NCBI RefSeq assembly: GCF_963259705.1
Contig: NC_081840.1
Span: 2,123,956 to 2,187,955, forward strand
Source: Myotis daubentonii
Taxonomy: Eukaryota > Chordata > Mammalia > Chiroptera > Vespertilionidae
Direction: 5' to 3'
Length of the DNA stretch: 64,000 bases
This document shows positions 44,481 through 56,580 of the stretch, piece by piece; within the stretch, counting starts at the first letter, position 1; each line of letters begins with the position of its first letter. Under the pieces are notes generated by a model. It made no database searches. It saw only the letters and a program-made list of their open reading frames with translations, and had not been told where the DNA came from. The position numbers and the translations under genes were made by a program.

Positions 44481-46885
44481 AGAGAATAGGAAAAAACCAA
44501 AATGGCGGCATAGGTAAACACCGGAAATTGCTGCCTGGCACAACCACTTCAAAAATACAACTAAAAGACAAAACGGACATCATCCAGAACCACAGGAAGG
44601 CTGGCTGAGTGGAAATTCTACAACTAGAAGGAAAGAGAAAAGCACACTGAGACTCAGAGGAGGTACGAAAGTAAAGTGCAGAGGTATGGAGGCGCATGTG
44701 GAAAGGGCTGGCAACTGAGGACACAGTTGTCTTTTTCAATCAGGAGGGAGTCTCAAGCTCCCGACTGCTCTGAACTCCAGTTCTGGATGAGTTCCTGGGG
44801 ACCCAGACTCATACGGGGAGAAACTGGACTGTCTGGCATGGGTTAGAACTCAAGGGCGGCTTTCTCTCAGAGGTGCTTGCAGCGATTACCGCGATGCTGA
44901 GATGTGGGGCCTCTTAGGGTAGGACTGAGGAGCAGCCATAGCTGTTTGCTCCACCTGTTGATTCCCTGAGACCCCGCCCCACCCAACCTGTGCACAGAGG
45001 CTTTTACATATGAAAGGCCTGGTCCTTTGCAATCTGAAAATTACCTAACAAACTGCAGCTGGGCCAGACAGACCCAGAACTTCCAAAAGAAGGCCCAAGG
45101 CCCCACAGCAGCTTGCATTGCTTCACAGCTGGGCCTTATCTAGGCATCTCCAAACCCCAAACAAAAAAGAGGAATCTGCAGATCTCTCCATAGCTCCTGC
45201 TGGGTAGCCTCAGGCAGAGGCTAAATTAGCACCTCCTTAGAGATCCAAGAGCCAGTGTACCCAGTGGTCAGAGTGGGACCATCCAGATTACAACTCCTCA
45301 GATCCATAAGGGACACACTCAGGGGGCAGACTCAGTGAGCACCAAAGCCCCACTGAAGCAAGTCTTGCCCCAGAAGGGTGTCTCCAGCACAGAAGTTCTC
45401 CCACTGCAGACACAGCTGATTCTCACAGCCAATTGGCCTGGAGGTCAATTCCTCCCAGTGATACCAACAACAATCAAGGCTTAACTACAACAAAACTGTG
45501 CACAAAGCCCACAAAGGGGTGCACCAAGAGTGTCCACCTCAGGTAGCTTGGGAGGCTGAGCCACTGGGCCCTATAGGACACCTAGCACAGAAAGCCACTC
45601 TATCAACACAGGGAAGCATAAAAAATGTGGAGACAAAGAAACAGGTCACAAATGACAGAAATGGAGGAAAGCAAACTAATGGATATAGAGTTCAAAACCA
45701 CACTTATAAGGTTTTTCAAGAATTTTCTAGAAACCGCTGATAATTTAGTGAGACTCTCAAGAAATCTAGTGAGACCCTCGAGGATATGAAAAAGGACAAA
45801 TTAGAAATTAAGCATACACTGACTGAAATAAAGAATATTATATAGAGTTCCAACAGCAGGCTAGAAGATCGCAAGAATCAAGTCAAAGATTTGAAATACG
45901 AAGAAGCAAAAAACACCCAACCGGAAAAACAAAAAGAAAAAAGAATCTAAAAATATGAAGATAGTGTAAGGAGCCTCTGCGACAACTTCAAGTGTATCAA
46001 CATCCGAATTATGGGGGTGCCAGAAGAAGAGAGAGAGCAAGATATTGAAAACCTATTTGAAGAAATAATGACAGAAAACTTCCCCTACCTGGTCAAAGAA
46101 ATAGACTTACAAGTCCAGGAAGCTCAGAGAACCCCAAACAAAAGGAATCCAAAGAGGACCACACCAACACACATCATAATTAAAATGCCAAGAGCAAAAG
46201 ACAAAGAGACAATCTTAAAAGCAGCAAGAGAAAGAAAGGCAGTTACCTACAAGGGAGTACCCATATGACTGTCAGCTGATTTCTCAACAGAAACTATGCA
46301 GGCCAGAAGGGAGTGGCAAGAAATATTCAAAGTGATGAATACCAAGAACCTACAACCAAGATTACTTTACCCAGCAAAGCTATCATTCAGAATTGAAGGT
46401 CAGATAAAGAGCTTCACACATAAGGAAAAGCTAAAGGAGTTCATCACCACCAAACCAGTATTATATGAAATGCTGAAAGGTATCCTTTAAGAAGAGGAAG
46501 AAGAAGAAAAAGGTAAAGATACAAATTATGAACAACAAATACACATTTATCAACAAGTGAATCTAAGAATCAAGTGAATAAATAATCTGATGAACAGAAT
46601 AAACTGGTGAATATAATTAGAATCAGGGGCATAGAAAGGGAGTGGACTGACTATTCTCGGGGGGTAAAGAGGTGTGGGGGGTGTGGGAAGAGACTGGACA
46701 AAAATCGTACACCTATGGATGAGGACAGTGGGGGTGGGGTAAGGGTAGAGGGTGGGGTGGGAGCCGGGTGGAGGGGACCTATGGGGGGAAAAAAGAGGAA
46801 CAACTGAAATAATCTGAACAATAAAGATTTAATTAAAAAAATAAAAGTAGTGCCTTTGAGAGAAAAAAAAAAGAGAGAGAATAGG
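44481..46885 (+). mobile_element. HAL1 (half-L1) retrotransposon, near full length
   Basis: A non-LTR element carrying a 5' region, ORF1 and 3' UTR but no ORF2. HAL1 elements of this form are known from Myotis and move with L1 enzymes in trans (family knowledge). It starts at about 44491 with aaaaccaaaatggcggca, an L1-like YY1 site, has a G-rich 3' UTR at 46640-46800 and ends in an A-rich tail. The direct repeats agagaatagg at 44481-44490 and 46875-46884 mark the target duplication. Confidence 0.85.
45661..46490 (+). pseudogene. HAL1/L1 ORF1 (ORF1p), broken
   Basis: ORF1p is the RNA-binding trimeric chaperone of L1. The ATG at 45661 opens a frame that stops within about 45 codons. The RRM-like part resumes in another frame at 46011 (GVPEEEREQDIENLF motif) and stops at 46266-46268. 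The C-terminal domain follows at 46296 (ARREWQEIFKVM). The coiled-coil part is shortened. Premature stops and a frame change make it a pseudogene. Confidence 0.85.
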
Positions 46886-47047
46886 CTCTCCCCCACAAAG
46901 CCAAAGCATCCTGGTGTTGATGGAGGTAGAAAAAAATGGCAGCTCTAGGGAATGGGGGTGGGACAGAGAGAGGCTTCACAAGAGTCTCAGGCATGGAGAT
47001 GGGAACCTAGAGGAGACAGAAGACCTTCTGGATTTCTACCATCTGTC

Positions 47048-47373
47048 AGTCTATCCACCCACCTATCCACCCTTAATCCATTAATCCATCATGCATCCAT
47101 CCATCCATCCATCCATACATCCATTTATCCATCCATCCATTTATCCACCCATCCACACATCCATTTATCCATCCATCCATACATCCATTTATCTATCCAT
47201 CCATCCATCCATCCATCCATCCATCCATCCATCCATCCATTTATCCACCCATCCATCCATCCATTTATCCATCCATCCATTTATCCACCCATCCACACAT
47301 CCATTTATCCATCCATCCATACATCCATTTATCCATCCATCCATCCATCCATCCATCCATTTATCCACCCATC
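47048..47373. repeat. (ATCC)n microsatellite, left arm
   Basis: ccatccatcc units with ttatccacc and catacatcc variants. The array is interrupted by the LTR. Confidence 0.96.
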
Positions 47374-48227
47374 TGCCGGGAGCCGGTCCATGCTTGCTGT
47401 TTCAAGGGACCTGGCATATATGGCATACTGTTCTTAATATGTTTGCTCACCTTTTTGGCGCTGTGTTTTAACCAAGGTCACCTCTCCGAGAAAGGTTGAA
47501 TCCCCAGGTAGGGATTTTCCCCTGAAGTTAGGGAGGGAATAAAACCCCTCAACTAAGTGCCAGGCGGGTAATTAATCCCTTTAACTACGAACAATCATGC
47601 TTAAACTACATAATCTTTTCTCCCTGGAATGGAGATAAGAAACGCCCTAACCTTTGTAATAGAGATTGATAGGATTGAATCAACTGGTATAAATACAGTT
47701 GTAACAAGACAGAAACAGACAGAACTCAGAACTCATGACACAGAACTCAGAAGACAGAACTGAGAACACAGGGCTTGGAAGACAGAACTCAGGAGACAGA
47801 ATTCAGAACACAGAACCTACACAGAACGTTCTCTAGAGACAGAAGAACTTTGCTGGAGAGAACATGCCGGAGGATCCTGGAGAGGGACTGGCCTCGGAGC
47901 CTAGAGACAGAGCCTAGCGGGAGAACATGGCAAGGGATCCTGGACTGAACCTGACTACAGAGATTGTCAGGAGAACCTGACTGGAACCTGGACACTGAAC
48001 CTGACTGGAGAGCCTGGACAGAACCTGGCTGGAGAACCTAGCGAGGGAACATGGCTACAGAACCTCGCTGGAGATCCGAAGCAGAGCCTCTCTGGAGATC
48101 CGGGCTAGAGATCCTGGCTAAGTTGCTGATCAACTGAACGCTGTCTCCGTGTCATCCCCTCTTAGCCGACTCCGTCCATGCCTTTGGGGACCCCTGGACC
48201 TGCTGGGGTTGGACCCCGGCACCCATC
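47368..48227 (+). mobile_element. Solo LTR of an endogenous retrovirus (class II-like), 848 bp
   Basis: TG...CA termini with a short inverted pair (tgccggg / ccccggca) bound 47374-48221, and the 6-bp direct repeat cccatc flanks it on each side. A TATA-like ataaatac lies near 47691 and an AATAAA at 47538. Purine-rich sub-repeats occur at 47704-47823 (acagaactcag units) and 47850-48120. No internal viral genes are present. The 6-bp duplication suggests a class II element, but in a tetranucleotide background the duplication is weak evidence. Confidence 0.75.
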
Positions 48228-48812
48228 CATACATCCATTTATCCATCCATCCATTTATCCACCCATCCACACATCCATTTATCCATCCATCCATACATCC
48301 ATTTATCCATCCATCCATCCATCCATCCATCCATTTATCCACCCATCCATACATCCATTTATCCACCCATCCACACATCCATTTATCCATCCATCCATAC
48401 ATCCATTTATCCATCCATCCATTTATCCATCCATCCATCCATCCATCCATCCATCCATCCATCCATCCATCCATCCATTTATCCACCCATCCATACATCC
48501 ATTTATCCATCCACCCATTTATCCACCCATCCATACATCCATTTATCCATCCATCCATACATCCATTTATCTATCCATCCATCCATCCATCCATCCATCC
48601 ATCCATCCATCCATCCATCCATTTATCCACCCATCCATACATCCATTTATCTGCCCATCCATACATCCATTTATCTATCCCTCTATCCATCCATCCATCC
48701 ATCCATCCATCCATCCATCCATCAATCCATCATGCATTCACCCACCCATCCATCCACCCATCCATCCACCCACCCACCCACCCATCTATCATCCATCCTT
48801 CCATCCATCCCG
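48222..48812. repeat. (ATCC)n microsatellite, right arm
   Basis: About 590 bp of the same tetranucleotide family with ttatccacc variants, continuing the phase of the left arm. Long frames encoding HPSI repeats come from this array. Confidence 0.96.
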
Positions 48813-50010
48813 TTATCCCCATTGCTGGGAGGGCCCACAGGCCCACGGATGCCCATGGCCTCTGGAAGCTAGAAAAGGCCAGGAATGGCTGCCCCCAGCG
48901 CCCCCTGAGGGAGCACAGCTCTACTGCACCTTGATTTTAGCCCCACTTTTGGACTTCTAACCTCTCAAACTTAAGATAACAAATCCATGTTATTTCAAGC
49001 CACCAAACAGGTGGTAGTTTCTTACCACAGCATCAGAATCCTAACCCCCAGTCTCCTGTGAGCATGAAACGAGCTGTGGTCAAGGCCTGGCTCCCCTCTG
49101 CCCGCCGTGCTGGGGCCGCCCCAGGTGACCAGCGGTGGGTGTTGTCCCGGGCCCACCTGAGGCCCGGCTGCTGCCCGCAGAGGTGGGAAGGGCGGGGAGG
49201 TTGATGGGGTCAGCTCCTCAGGGAACGGAAATTGCTGCTAAAGGAGGGCACACATACCTACTCGCCCGCAGGGACTACTCTCTGCCTAACAGTTTGGGGT
49301 CCAGCCTCAGAGGACGCAAACTCAACAGCCCGGTGTAGGACCCTGCCTCCCCCGGGACGGAGGCGCCTGTCACTCACGCTGCCTTCCCTTCCCGAGTCCG
49401 TCTGTCCTGAGAAGCCTGTTATTCCGTCCCCCCCCCCCCCCCCCCCGCTTCCAGGAGGTGAGGAAGAAGCGCCAGGGAGCTGTCTGCAGCCTCCCGGCCC
49501 CAGGACTGGCCCAACATTCACACTCAGGCCCCTGATGCACGCCCCCGCCCCCCCCCCCCCACCTTGTCCCGCCGTGGCAAGCTCCTGGGAGCGCTCTGAG
49601 CTGCTCTCTCCATGACTTACCCCTTGGCCTGGATTTTCCTCTCTTCTAAGTTCAAGGCAGCCAAAAGGTAGCCGTTGTGCATGTCGCCGTCTCCGAGTGG
49701 CGAGTGGCGGGCGAGGGCTGCTTTCTCTGCCCCGGCCCGTCCCCCTCCCCAAGGCGGTCCCTTGCCCATCACATCCCGTGGCAGCGGCCCCCTCCGGAAA
49801 GCTGACTTTCAACCCTTCATCAGCTCCTCTGAGAAGGATTCCCGGGGACTGCGACTTTGTGTGGGGCCCCCTTGGCATCTGAACAGGAAAGAAACATCAT
49901 CAGAACTTGAAACAAGTTCCGTGGCAGTTTCTTCAGCTGGCGCGGCTGTGAACGGCTCGGCATCAGAGAGGCCGGCGTTGCCTGGGGATGGCTGGCATGC
50001 GGGGCCGGTA
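48813..50010 (+). other. Intergenic, no gene seen
   Basis: C-tracts lie at 49430-49447 and 49549-49562. No exon or recognised repeat is visible. Confidence 0.5.
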
Positions 50011-50095
50011 CCGGGGGGGGGGGGGGGGGGTAGGGGAGGGGGGGCGGGGGGAGGGGAGGGGGGGCGGGGGGAGGGGAGGGGGGGGCGGGGGGTGG
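50011..50095 (+). repeat. G-rich tandem repeat, 20-bp unit
   Basis: Runs of G separated by single a or c with a 20-bp period, giving many G-quadruplex-forming combinations on the plus strand. Confidence 0.93.
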
Positions 50096-50224
50096 CAGAC
50101 GTGGAGGTCAGGGACAGGGATGTCATGAAGATCAAACACCAGGCGTAGCTGTAGTGCCTGGTCTCACCCTGCGCATGCCAGGTGGCAGGCATGGGTCCCA
50201 ACTCCCCGATCCCTGCAGCCCCTC

Positions 50225-50310
50225 TAGGAACCGTCCCATTGCACAGGCCGGGAAACTGAGGCTGCCGCGGCCCTGCCCACTCCCAAGCCACATCGCCCAG
50301 CCTCTTGCTG
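50225..50310 (+). repeat. MIR fragment
   Basis: 'cattgcacaggccgggaaactgaggctgc...' is the MIR core. Confidence 0.5.
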
Positions 50311-50559
50311 GTTTTGAGGACTGTCCCCATCCTCCCCTGTCCCCTTCCTCTGCCTCCCTTGGGGCACGTTAGCGGGAACGGACGTCTGTTGCCGGCCACC
50401 ACAGGCCCCGCCCCGCGTGCGGCAAGCCGAGGAGCTGCCCTCTGTCCCAATGACTGGTCTTCGTTTATCTGCAGCACCTGCGTCTGCCCCCCACACCCCA
50501 TGCCTACTCAGCCTCCGGTCCCGCTAAGCCTCCACCAGGGACACGCTGCCCTTTTGCCC

Positions 50560-50715
50560 GGGACCTTTGGCAACGTCTGGGGATATTTTCAGTTGTTGCA
50601 CCTGTGGAGGGAGCATCGTGGGCACCTCGTGGGCATGGGGAGGTTGGCACCCAGCAGCACACAGCGGCCCCCAGGACAAGTACCATCCGCTCCTAATGCA
50701 AACAGCGCCAGGAGG
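50560..50715 (+). repeat. Old MER-type DNA transposon remnant
   Basis: 'ctttggcaacgtctggggatattttcagttg' and 'cagcacacagcggcccccaggacaa' fit an old mammal-wide hAT MITE. I am unsure of the family name. Confidence 0.5.
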
Positions 50716-53325
50716 CGGGGCTCAGCTCCGAGCCTGGGTGCAGCTGCGCTCCTGCCTGACTTGTATCTCGTCCAGAGTATGAGGGCCTCGTGTCTGAATG
50801 CCCCTCTGGTTAGCCCCTGAGAGCGCCTTGCTGCCTCCACTCAGTGCCTGCTGCCCACCTTAAAACTCTCTTTGTGGTTGCAAGTACCAATAGGTCCTCC
50901 TTTCCCCCATCAACCTCCTCCAGATGCTCCCGCACGCCCCCAGGCCCTCACCACCCCATTGAATGCATTCAAGTTCATTGATGGTCTCTTCCCACCCACC
51001 CTCGCTGCCCACCCTTGGGCCTCCCGTGTTCTCTGCCCGAGTGGCCACCTGCTCCCTGTCCCCCTCACCACATGCCACTGACCACGTGGACATCCTCCCA
51101 CCACCCGCAGCGGGTCCACCCTGCCCACCTGCCCTCCCATGGTGCCAGCCTTGCCACATGGGCATGGCTGCGCCCAGGTCTGGGCCAAGCCCAGCTGCCA
51201 CCCCCGTGCTCTGCCAAGACATGGACGGAGCCCCACAGGCACGAGGCTTCTCGCTCGGGGACACAGCGTCCCGCTCCGAGCACCCCCGACCCGCTTCCTG
51301 CCCAAGCCATTCATTTCCCGGGCACCCAGAGCCCAGCTCCCCGGAGTCCGGAGCGGGGGCGAGCCCAGCAGCAGAATGAAAAGAGCCGGTGACCCAGGCC
51401 TAAAAATAAACACGCTAGCCCATTGTCAAGTCTGACAGCGCCTGACGCAAACCGCAAAGCCATGGCAACCGAGCAAACACGCGGGGAGCCTTTCTCCTGG
51501 TGGATTAGGACAGCTCTCGGCTGGGCCTCCGGAGACTGCGCACGGCCCGCAGCGCTGGGTTCTGGGCCTGGGCGAGTGCGGGGGCGGATGTGCGTGTGGG
51601 TGTGAGAGGTGTTAGGGCTAACCTGTGTCCCCACGAGAAGGGGGACACAGTTTAGCAGGAGCGGGGTGTGTGTGGGAGGGCGGGTATCCCACACTCTAGG
51701 CCTGAGCCCCGGAGGCGTCTGAGCAGGGCCTGCGTGGTCAGCTTCTGCTTGCACAAGCCCCCCACTCCCCCGGCGGGCGGCTGGGGTGGGGTGCGGTCTG
51801 CAGGGGCCGGGGGAGAAACGGGGCCTGTGAGGGGTCAGCCCGCAGCCCAGGTGAGACAGGAACGGGTGAGCCCCGACTCTGAAAGCACCAGGGACCCACA
51901 GTCTGGGTGGAGGGGAGACGGGGTCTGAGACAGGGCAGGGCAGCTGTGAGAGGCAGGTGGGGCACAGAGCCCCGCCCCGAAAAGCCGGATCTGGGGACAG
52001 AGGCAGCGAAGGGAGAAGCGGGTTTTCAGAGGGACCCTGGGCCCCACCCCTGGGCCCTTTAAAAGCAGCGAGTCCCTCTCTGCCCTTTGCTGCAGAGCAA
52101 TCCACGCTCCACGCCCCCCTCCCTTCAGTTTCTTTGTCACATGGAAAGGATTGGCTGGCTCAGGCTCCTTCCACCAGAGACACTGGTCTGCTGGGAGGCC
52201 ATCACTGCCCCCGGCACTTTTGGGGACAGCGAGACTGCGGGACGCTGCTCCCCTGCCCGGACCTCTTGCAGTGGGAGCCTCGGGCCCAGGCAGACTGGCC
52301 GAGTGCTGCCTTCGCCTTGGGCCACCCTGGGAGCCCCCTGCATTCCCTCGCCTGGGTCGTCCCTGGGGTCACTTCCAGGCTTGATGCCTGCGGTCAGTGC
52401 CTGTCTGTCTCCCCCCCCCCGCCCCCCCCCCGCCCCCCCCCCCCCGCCTGCTGTGAAAGCGGGGCTGCCCGGGCAGGGGGAGTGCAGCCGGCCCCCAGCA
52501 CAGGGGGGTTTCGTGGACTCGGGGCACAAACCGCCGGAGGCGCCATTGGATCCACGAATCCTATTGTGGAGCCTCCTGCTCCCCTAATTGCAGGGCAACC
52601 AAGAGACTGAACGGGGTGCCCCTGTCCCCTCCCCAGGGGCCGCCTCGTTCCTGCCAACGAGCTCTCAGGTGAGAGTGTTTTCCTGTGAAGCTCCCGCAAG
52701 CCCTTGAACACAGGGGGACCCTGGGCCTCCCTTATCGCATCTCAGGGGGTCCGGCCCGGGTGGCCGGCCGGATCACAGCACATCTGCTCAGAAGCCAGAG
52801 ACGCCCCCACTGGAGCGAGACAAGGGCTTCAGAGGGAGCGTTCCGTTCCCTGCAAAGCAACCCCCCCGCCCCCCCGCCCCCCCCTCCGCTGCTAAACCGC
52901 CTCAGCAACTCAATCCGACGCGGCCCCAGCAGAGAAAACGACAGCCAGAGCGGAGCGGCGAGCACGTGGTTTGTTTGTTCCTGTGTGTGCATCTTAGAGA
53001 GCTGGGCAGGTATCTTTCCGTGAGGCTCCTGCGTTCAAGGTTAAACACTCAGCCGTCGTTCCCAGAGCACACGTTGCTGGCAGGGGCTTGGAGAGACTCC
53101 CTTCTGGGGACAGAGGGGACTGGGTTCCCCGGAGCGGACACTCTCGGGCCGTCGTCCCGTGGTCCCGCCCTTAGCACGGGGCCTGCCCAGAGCAGACACT
53201 CCCCGAGATGTTAGCCTCATGGAAAGGCGAGCCATGACCACAACCAGCTCGTCAAGCGCTCAGAGTGCCCCTGCGCGTCAGCCCCACGTCCACGGAAAGC
53301 CCCCCACAACGCGTGTGCAGCACGC
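50716..53325 (+). other. Intergenic, no gene seen
   Basis: GC-rich sequence with C-tracts at 52412-52446 and 52859-52888. Long frames on both strands here lack any family resemblance. Confidence 0.45.
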
Positions 53326-53706
53326 CTGGCCCAGAACAGAGGGCCACAGGGGCCTGCTCACGGCCACCTCAGTCCCGGCTCACTGGCTGGCCCAGAACAT
53401 ACAGCCACCATGGGCCCGCTCGCGGCCACCTCAATCCCGGCCCCGCTGGCTGGCCCAGAACATACAGCCACCATGGGCCCGCTCACGGCCACCTCAATCC
53501 CGGCCCCGCTGGCTGGCCCAGAACATACAGCCACCATGGGCCCGCTCGCGGCCACCTCAATCCCGGCCCCGCTGGCTGGCCCAGAACATACAGCCACCAT
53601 GGGCCCGCTCGCGGCCACCTCAATCCCGGCTCACTGGCTGGCCCAGAACATACAGCCAGCATGGGCCCGCTTGCGGCCACCTCAATCCCGGCCCCGCTGG
53701 CTGGCC
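53326..53706. repeat. 63-bp minisatellite, about 6 copies
   Basis: The unit contains ccagaacatacagccaccatg, gggcccgctcgcggccacc and tcaatcccggccccgctgg. The period is a multiple of three, so several frames stay open across it. Confidence 0.95.
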
Positions 53707-54042
53707 CCGTCTGGGCCGACCTGCCTGTCTCTTCTGGGTCAGCGTCTTCTCATTTCTCGTGGAGGGACGTTCGTCACACAGGCAGAGCCGCTGCCGCCCC
53801 TGTGCTGTTTGTCGGTTACAGGCTGGCCCCTCGCCTGCAGAAGTGCTCTGAGATTTCCGGGCAGAGTTCAGCGTCAGGGGCCTCCACGTGCCCAGCTGCG
53901 TATCAGCAGGAGCGCAGGCTGCGCCCACGCGGAGAAGAAACTGCCAGAGCGGGAGTCAGATGGAGTGATGTTGGAACCATGGACGGAAAGAGACGGCAGA
54001 CAGGAGGGAGGAGGAGAGTCAGAAAATTAAAACATTAATTTT

Positions 54043-54252
54043 AGCCCGGCCGGCGTGGCCCAGTGATGAACATTGACCTATGAACCAGGAGGTCCGGTTT
54101 GGTTCCCGGTCAGGACACAGGCCTGGGTTTCGGGCTCGATCCCCAGTGGGGGGCGTGCAGGAGGCAGCTGATCAATGATTCTCCCTCATCATTGGTGTTT
54201 CTCTCTCTCCCTCTCTCTTCCTCTCTGAAATCAATAAAAACATATTTTTAAG
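54043..54252 (+). repeat. Ves SINE, sense, full length
   Basis: Head gcccggccggcgtggccca, body gtgcaggaggcagctgatc and tail aatcaataaaaacatattt. Confidence 0.92.
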
Positions 54253-55694
54253 AGTCTGCCTATTTTACTGAAATACCGCTTAGCCAGGTGCCCGCAGCCG
54301 GGGTCCCTGGTACTTCCCCTTCCCCACAAAGCGGGCACAGCAGGGGCATCAGGGCCGGCCACACCCCGCCACGCCCAGCATGGGGCACGGAGATGGGGTT
54401 TAACTGGATTCTCTGAAAGCAGAGTGGACAACGCAGGCTGGAGTGAGGGCTGTTTCCCCGGCGGTGAGCCCGGAAGCAGGGGTGAGGGGCGGGAGGAGAC
54501 GGTTCAAGGGGGCCTGTGGAGGTGGCTGCCACAGGCTGCGGCCCAGTCCACAGCACCTTCTGCGAGGACTCGGGACATAACACCCCACGGGAGCCTGCCC
54601 GGCGGTGCCGGCGCAGGTCTAGACTTTCCGAAGGCGGCGTGGGCTGGGCTGGGCTGGGCTGGGCGGGCCCGCATTTGCAGAGGGATTGGGGCAGAGCTGG
54701 CCCTGGCCACCAGACTGGGACCCGCGAGGGCAGAGGCATTTTAACGTAACCACCTGGCACGTCCCTGGGCACCAAGCAGGCACTAGTGTCTGCTGCCGGT
54801 AGGTGCTCCCCAAATACAGAGGGAACAGGTTACCTCTCTGAGGGCAGGTCCGGGACAGCCGCACAGCCTCACGGAGACACGCGGCGTCACAGGGCATCGG
54901 GGAGTGGGACGTCCCACAGCAGAGGGGATCCGTCCGAGGAGGAGCGCGGGCAGCTGGGGAAACAACCTGGCCCAGGCCCAGGCGTTGGTGCGGGAACAAG
55001 GTCGGAGGGGAAGGTCGGCGTGAGAGGGAGCCGCAGCAGGTCCATGGCGAGGAGCCGGGAGGCGAGAGGGGCCAGGCCTCGGATCGGACCAGCACAGAGG
55101 CCCCGGGGTCGGGGAGACGGGGGAGCCCGAGCGAGTCAGTAGGTGAGCAGAGGCCCCACCCCGGCCCTCAGCCACCCCAGGAGGACCTGGGCTGCCCCGG
55201 GAGGCCACCTCCCCTGTCTCTGGGCTGACCACCTCTCAGTCGGGTCACCCTGGGGCAAACACACCGGGCAGCCCTCAATAGTGAGGGGGGGGGGGGGCGG
55301 CTGGAAGGACAGCCCCGCCTCCTGCCCCTTGGCAGGCAGTTCTGAGGGCTGCTCCTAAGCGTGTCCCCGAGGGTCCCCAGCAGGACTGAGCTTCCACGCC
55401 CAGAACAATCACTCGCCCTTTGGGCATGTCTCCTTCCCCGCTCCCTCTCCTGCTTCACAAGCCACCTCCCAACAGGCCAGTTACACCCAAGTCTCGGGGT
55501 CCACTTCTCGGGGCACCCAAACCACGAGTGAATGAAGGACGAAAGCAAGGACAGCTCAGATGACCTGCAGGACTGTGGGGGAGGCACCACCCGGCGCCGC
55601 AGGGACCGGAGTCCCCTCTCACGCTCTAGCCCGAGGCCCCCTAACTCTGTCACGCATAACAAATAAAAGTAGGTTCTCTCTGGGAGCTGCTTTT
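54253..55694 (+). other. Intergenic, mostly unique
   Basis: A MIR-like antisense patch lies at about 54740-54835, a (gggct)n pentanucleotide run at 54641-54663 and a G-run at 55285-55297. No gene seen. Confidence 0.45.
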
Positions 55695-55921
55695 TTAAAA
55701 AAAATTATTTTTAAAAAAAAATATATATTTTTTATTGATTGCAGAGAGAGGAAGGGAGAGGGAGAGGGAGATAGAAACATCAGTGATGAGAATCACTGAT
55801 CAGCTGCCTCCTGCACGCCCCCTACTGGGAATCGAGCCCGAAACCCAGGCATGTGCCCTGAACGGGAATCGAACCTCCTGGTTCATAGGTCGACGTTCAA
55901 CCCCTGAGCCACGCCGGCTGG
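55695..55921 (-). repeat. Ves SINE, antisense
   Basis: An A/T-rich tail complement, 'ttgattgcagagagaggaaggg', gatcagctgcctcctgc and the head gagccacgccggctggtc. The possible duplication gggagctgct / gcgagctact is imperfect. Confidence 0.92.
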
Positions 55922-55924
55922 TCT

Positions 55925-56330
55925 GCGAGCTACTCCTTGTTGTTGACTGTGTTAGTCCGTGGGGGCCAAGCACAGAGCACCGTGGCCAGGGGCGTACACA
56001 GCAGACAGCGCGGGAGGCCGGAAGCCCAAAATGAGGGTGTCGGCGGGGCTGGTTTCCTCTGAGGCCCCCCCCAGCTGGCAGCAGGCCGCCTCCTCCCGCT
56101 TCCTTCTTGCTGTGTGTGTCCTAATCTCTGCTTATAAGGACCCCAGTCATACTGACTCGGAGCTGCCCTAGTGACCTCATTGTAACGTAATCACCTCTTT
56201 ACAAACCCCATCTGCAAATGCAGTCACACTGGGGCGGGGCTGGGGTGGGGGGCTGAGGGGGGCGGAGTCAGGGCTTCAGCATATGGGTCTGAGCAACACC
56301 ATGCAGTCCATAATACTCCCCTTGAGTCTT
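55925..56330 (+). repeat. Old dispersed mammal-wide repeat, family not assigned
   Basis: 'ctggtttcctctgaggcc', 'tcctaatctctgcttataaggaccccagtcat', 'gtgacctcattgtaacgtaatcacctctttacaaaccccatctgcaaatgcagtcacactgg' is a block order I recognise from a common old repeat. Confidence 0.6.
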
Positions 56331-56340
56331 TGATTAAGAA

Positions 56341-56580
56341 TAGGATGGATGGCCCTGCCGCGTGCCTCAGTGGCTGAGCGTTGAACTATGAACCAAGAGG
56401 TCGCCATGTCCCTGGTCAGGGCACATGCCTGGGTTGCGGCTCCATCCCCAGTGTGGGGCGTGCAGGAGGCAGCTGATCCATGATTCTCTCTCATCATTGA
56501 TGTTTCTCCCCCTCTCCCCTCTCTCTTCCTCTCTCTCTAAAAATGAATAACAACCATATATTTGTAAAAAGGGTGGATGT
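56341..56580 (+). repeat. Ves SINE, sense, with imperfect target-site duplication
   Basis: Head gccctgccgcgtgcctcagtgg, body gtgcaggaggcagctgatcc and tail aaaaatgaataac. Flanks aggatggatg and agggtggatg match at 9 of 10. Confidence 0.9.

Noticed and set aside
48130..48960. 260-codon frames with HPSI or MDGW repeats
   Set aside because: Translation of the ATCC tetranucleotide array, with no start context or family match.
52087..52610. Overlapping plus-strand frames that might be a first exon of the next gene (CLMN is expected downstream of SYNE3 from human order)
   Set aside because: I could not find the CLMN N-terminal coding sequence or a convincing first exon. The region is treated as intergenic.
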